Below, one piece after another: positions 60,591-64,000 of a DNA stretch of 64,000 nt; the first letter of the stretch is position 1, and every line of letters starts with the position of its first letter. Under the pieces are notes generated by a model. It ran no database searches. It had not been told where the DNA came from and worked only from the letters and a program-made list of their open reading frames with translations. Made by a program: the position numbers and the translations under genes. Origin of the DNA: Elephas maximus indicus (Eukaryota > Chordata > Mammalia > Proboscidea > Elephantidae); contig NC_064835.1 of NCBI RefSeq assembly GCF_024166365.1, positions 61,918,607-61,982,606 on the forward strand, in the 5' to 3' direction.

Positions 60591-61504
60591 CTGGTTGAGA
60601 AAAAAGGCAGATGAGCCCAGCAGACTGCCAATGGGCTGGGAAATTCTGGTTGACAAGCCCGTGCTGTGGGCATATGGTAGGATAGTGCACAGGATGGGAC
60701 TGGACCTGAGACCTGTCAGCCTGGGAATTTCTCATGGACATTACAGGTTCTCAGCAGGCCCCACACAGAGATCAGACCTGGGAGCAGTACACAGTGTGTG
60801 TGGGTTATGTCCATTTGACCTCACCACTTCATTCTTCTCCCTTCACTCCCCTGCTCTGTGCCCTGGGGCTCAGGTGCATTGTTTCACTCAGCCTTCACAG
60901 CTTCTGGCTGTGTTTGGTAGATGGAAATTACCAGCAAGAGATTGGAGGGTGGAAGGAGAGAGAAGGGTCAGGGTGTTTCTCCTGGAAATGGTCCTGGCCC
61001 TCCGTGAGCAGAGCTCCTGTTGGGTGAGGGCCTCAGCTCTAACTGAGATCTGGTGACACTGCTCCCTCCCCAGCTCCTTAGGTTTAGGGCTGTAGCAGCT
61101 TCCCACTGTTGTTACTACCTGGTTGCCTTAATCCTGCTTGCGCCTCTGGAAGGCCTCCTTCATTCAATTCACTTCAAAAGCCCAGTGAGTGCATACCTGA
61201 CAGGTATGCTTGGGCTTGGTTTTCAACATTCATTACTGACGGGGCTGGTGCTTTAGAGTGGGGTTTCTTCAACCTTGGCACGACTGATATTTTAGGCTGG
61301 ATAATTCGTTGTTGGGAAGGGGCTGTCCTGTCCTGTGCATTGCAGAGTGTTGAGTAGCAGCACCCCTGGCCTCTACCCACTAGATGCCAGTAGCACTTCT
61401 CCAGGTGTGACAATAAAAAATGTCTCTAGACACTACCAAATGTCCTCTGTGGGGCAAAATTGCCCTGGTTGAGAACCAACACATTAGAGAAAGTTTATTT
61501 CTCC

Positions 61505-61715
61505 CCACAGAGTCCCTGGGTGGTGCAAATAGTTAACATGCTCAGCTGCTGTCCCAAAGGTAGGAAGATGTGAGTCCACCCAGAGGCACCCTGGAAGAAA
61601 GTCCTGGCAAACTACTTCCGAAAAATCAGCCACTGAAAACTCCATACAGCACAGCTCTACTCTGACACACACTGGGTCTCCATGAGTCAGAATGACTGAC
61701 AACTGGCGCTTTTTT
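61505..61715 (+). repeat. AfroSINE, GGCTGATTTTT-type variant
   Basis: AGAGTCCCTGGGTGGTGCAA, GTGAGTCCACCCAGAGGCAC, CCGAAAAATCAGCCACTGAA and CTCCATGAGTCAGAATGACT, followed by a poly-T tail in the host. Confidence 0.85.
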
Positions 61716-62384
61716 TTTTTTTTCTTTCTCTCCACTGTGTCCCGTTCCCTTTTCTGTGATTCAGGACAACCAAGGAGGAGTTTTTATTTCAGAGTGATTC
61801 AGCGAAGAGTGGCAGGGACATGGGGCTTTGATTTCCTCAGAAGTGGGGCACGGAGTCATTTGATTCCTTTGTACCCATACATTTATGCACCTTGGCTTTG
61901 GGCAAGGGTGCTGCCAAGCATGATAAGGGCAGATAGTGAATCAGATGTGGCTTCTGGTTCTTAGTTTCAAAGCCCAGAAGGGAGCAAGACAGGCAAAAAC
62001 ATGCAAAGACATGAGCCACATTTCAAGAGAAGGAGGCAGGAGCAGTTAATTTTGTGGGGGATGTGAGTGAGCTGGGGCAGTGTAGTTTTTTTTTTTTTTT
62101 TGGTGAAGGCATAAGAAAGTCTCCAGGGCTGAGAAGGGTATCTGAGGTAGCGGAAATGACAGAGGTAAAGACTCTGGACTGGGACCGTCTCACAGGAGAC
62201 AGGAAGGAGGGCAACTAGTCTTCATGAGGTACTGCCAGTATTTACTTCTGAATGTGGTTCACAGACACCTTGCATCCAAATCACCTTGGGAATTGCTACA
62301 GATACAGGTTGCTGGGCTGTATATCCCAGAGCCACTGAATCAGAATCATTGGGTATTGGGCTCAGGCATCTGCATTTCATTTTA

Positions 62385-64000
62385 TTTTATTTTGTGGAGT
62401 TTTTATAAAATACCTTAAAAGTTAAAGATACTGATGGTTGAAAAATTAGAAAAAATCTTTTAAAAAGGAATACGAATCTCCCAAACAGCTAACATTTTGG
62501 CTTTTTTCTTCTTTCTAATCTTTTTTCTTATGTATTCTTGCATACAGAAAGAAGGCAAAATATATAAACATAATTTATTTCTGGCCACTTTTCAATTAAT
62601 ATAAGTAATTTGCCTTTTCATTGTAAATATTTATTTTTAATAAACAGAACAGTTATTTTTAATACTTACACAACATTTCATCATATACAATCATATATTT
62701 AATCATATTATTATTCATGGTGTCTTTAATTTTTGAGTATAAATAATCTTGTGATAGATAGCTTTGTGCACCTTACATTTTCTTTTTTGATATTTAGGAT
62801 GTTCTTCAAAGAAAAGAATTCTAAAAGTGAAATCACTGGGTTAAATGCCGTGGAAATTGGAAGAGTTTTTGGTTTCTATTACCAACACAGAGGCTGAACT
62901 GATTTTTACTCCTAGAAGAAAAAAGTGCCTGTTTACCCCACCCTTGCCTGCATTCAGTGTTTCATTCTAAAATATTGGAAATTTTGTTAGGTAAAAATGA
63001 TACCTAGTTGATTTACTTTGAATTTTTGAAGTTGTTTCCAATGAGGTTGAATGTTTTCATATTTGCAACTTTTTATAAATTCTATTAGGCAAATTGTTTC
63101 TTCATGGCCTTTGTTTATTTCTCTGAAGGAGACATTGTATTTTTTTAATCATCAGTTTGCATTAGCTGCTAGCCCAAAGGTTGGCTTTTCGAACCCATTC
63201 AACCTTGTCACAGTCAAGAAAGCCCTATGGTGCTCAGCTCTACTCTGTAACAGACACGTGCGACTGCCAAGAGTCTGGTTTGTTTTGTTTCTTTTTATTT
63301 TTGTTGATATCAATCCTTCATTGCACTTATTGTGAATATTTTTTGTTTTCCTTTTAAACTTGATTTTATTTTTAACGTACTAGAAGTTCCGATTTTTAAG
63401 AGCTCAAACTATCATTCTTTTTCTTTATGACTTCTTTCACCAGAAATTTCATAAATACTCATATTTGAATTTTTATATTTAACTTTTGTATCTACTTGAT
63501 GTGTGTTTGGTGAGATAGTCAGAGTCAGAGATAGAAACAAAGATCCCACCTCCTCCAAATAACTAATTGGTTGTCCCAGGAAAATTCACTGCATAATCAT
63601 TTTTTCTCCTGTGGTGTCTGAAATTTTCTTTATTCTATATTTTCTCTTTACCTTTGTGTTGTTGCCAGATTATTTTAATTTGAATAACCCTGTTACATTC
63701 TAATGTTTGGATATGGAAGTTCTCCCCTCATAATTTTTCTTATTCATTTTGTTCTAAAAATTTTGCCTGTTTATTGCTCCAAACATGCTTTAGGATTATT
63801 TTGCCTAATGAAATATTGTGAGATTTGTATTGGAATTGCAATGAGTATATAACTTAATTTGGGAAGTGTTAACACCTTTACCTTCTTCAGTTTTCTTTTT
63901 ACAGCACATAATATATTTTTAGGGATTTCTTTAGAGATTTCACGCACTGTTACTACTGTGAATAAAATATTTTATCTATTTCTGAATTAGATATTAGTAG
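62385..64000 (-). repeat. old L1-derived AT-rich sequence with a nested AfroSINE piece
   Basis: GAAATCACTGGGTTAAATGC and CCAATGAGGTTGAATGTTTT resemble antisense old L1. A degraded AfroSINE lies at 63160-63300 (TAGCTGCTAGCCCAAAGGTT, CTCTACTCTGTAACAGAC). Confidence 0.55.

Larger units (their letters stand above)
60591..64000. other. ACTG2: ACTG2 intron 3 (partial), no exon found
   Basis: I looked for the conserved exon 3 segment (GHRP-type start to NWDDMEK) on the minus strand and did not see it, so the upstream exon lies beyond the right edge. 60600-61500 looks unique. The rest is an AfroSINE at 61505, an intervening unique stretch, and old L1 from about 62385. Confidence 0.7.

Overview
This is a 64 kb piece of a mammalian nuclear genome: intron-containing genes, one CpG-rich promoter and dense retroposon fossils. 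The commonest repeat is the tRNA-derived AfroSINE, about 30 copies or fragments on both strands. That points to an afrotherian, most likely an elephant or close relative, because a lineage-specific LINE 3'-end family is also abundant. Family names come from memory of repeat consensus sequences; no search was run.

Two protein-coding genes lie on the minus strand, in the same order as on human chromosome 2p13. At the right is the 3' two-thirds of ACTG2 (enteric smooth-muscle gamma-actin). Six coding exons, numbered 4 to 9 by the human gene, run from 60590 down to the stop at 53115. The earlier exons are off the right edge. About 6.7 kb downstream is a complete DGUOK (mitochondrial deoxyguanosine kinase). 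Its seven coding exons run from the ATG at 46410 in a CpG-rich promoter to the stop at 16437. Every splice junction has AG/GT, and the reading frame is open from start to stop, giving a predicted 275 residues. Compared with the human protein as I recall it, there is a two-residue shortening in exon 3 and changes at two otherwise familiar positions in exon 4.

Layout from left to right: 1-15470 is intergenic sequence downstream of DGUOK, filled with nested L1, L2, MIR, AfroSINE, MaLR-like and lineage-specific LINE fragments. 15480-16436 is the probable DGUOK 3' UTR. 16437-46410 is DGUOK, whose 13.7 kb intron 1 carries a processed pseudogene of MRPL9 with target-site duplications. 46411-46610 is the DGUOK promoter, with ETS-type and CRE motifs. 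46611-53040 is repeat-rich intergenic DNA. 53041-64000 is ACTG2, ending inside a long intron 3 made largely of old L1.

The two genes are neighbours but are not functionally linked: one encodes a contractile filament protein of visceral smooth muscle, the other a purine-salvage enzyme that supplies mitochondrial DNA precursors. I found no previously undescribed system. The points worth a second look are the DGUOK coding differences and possible N-terminal extension, the promoter motif cluster, the MRPL9 retrocopy, and several retroposon insertions with clean target-site duplications or internal tandem duplication.
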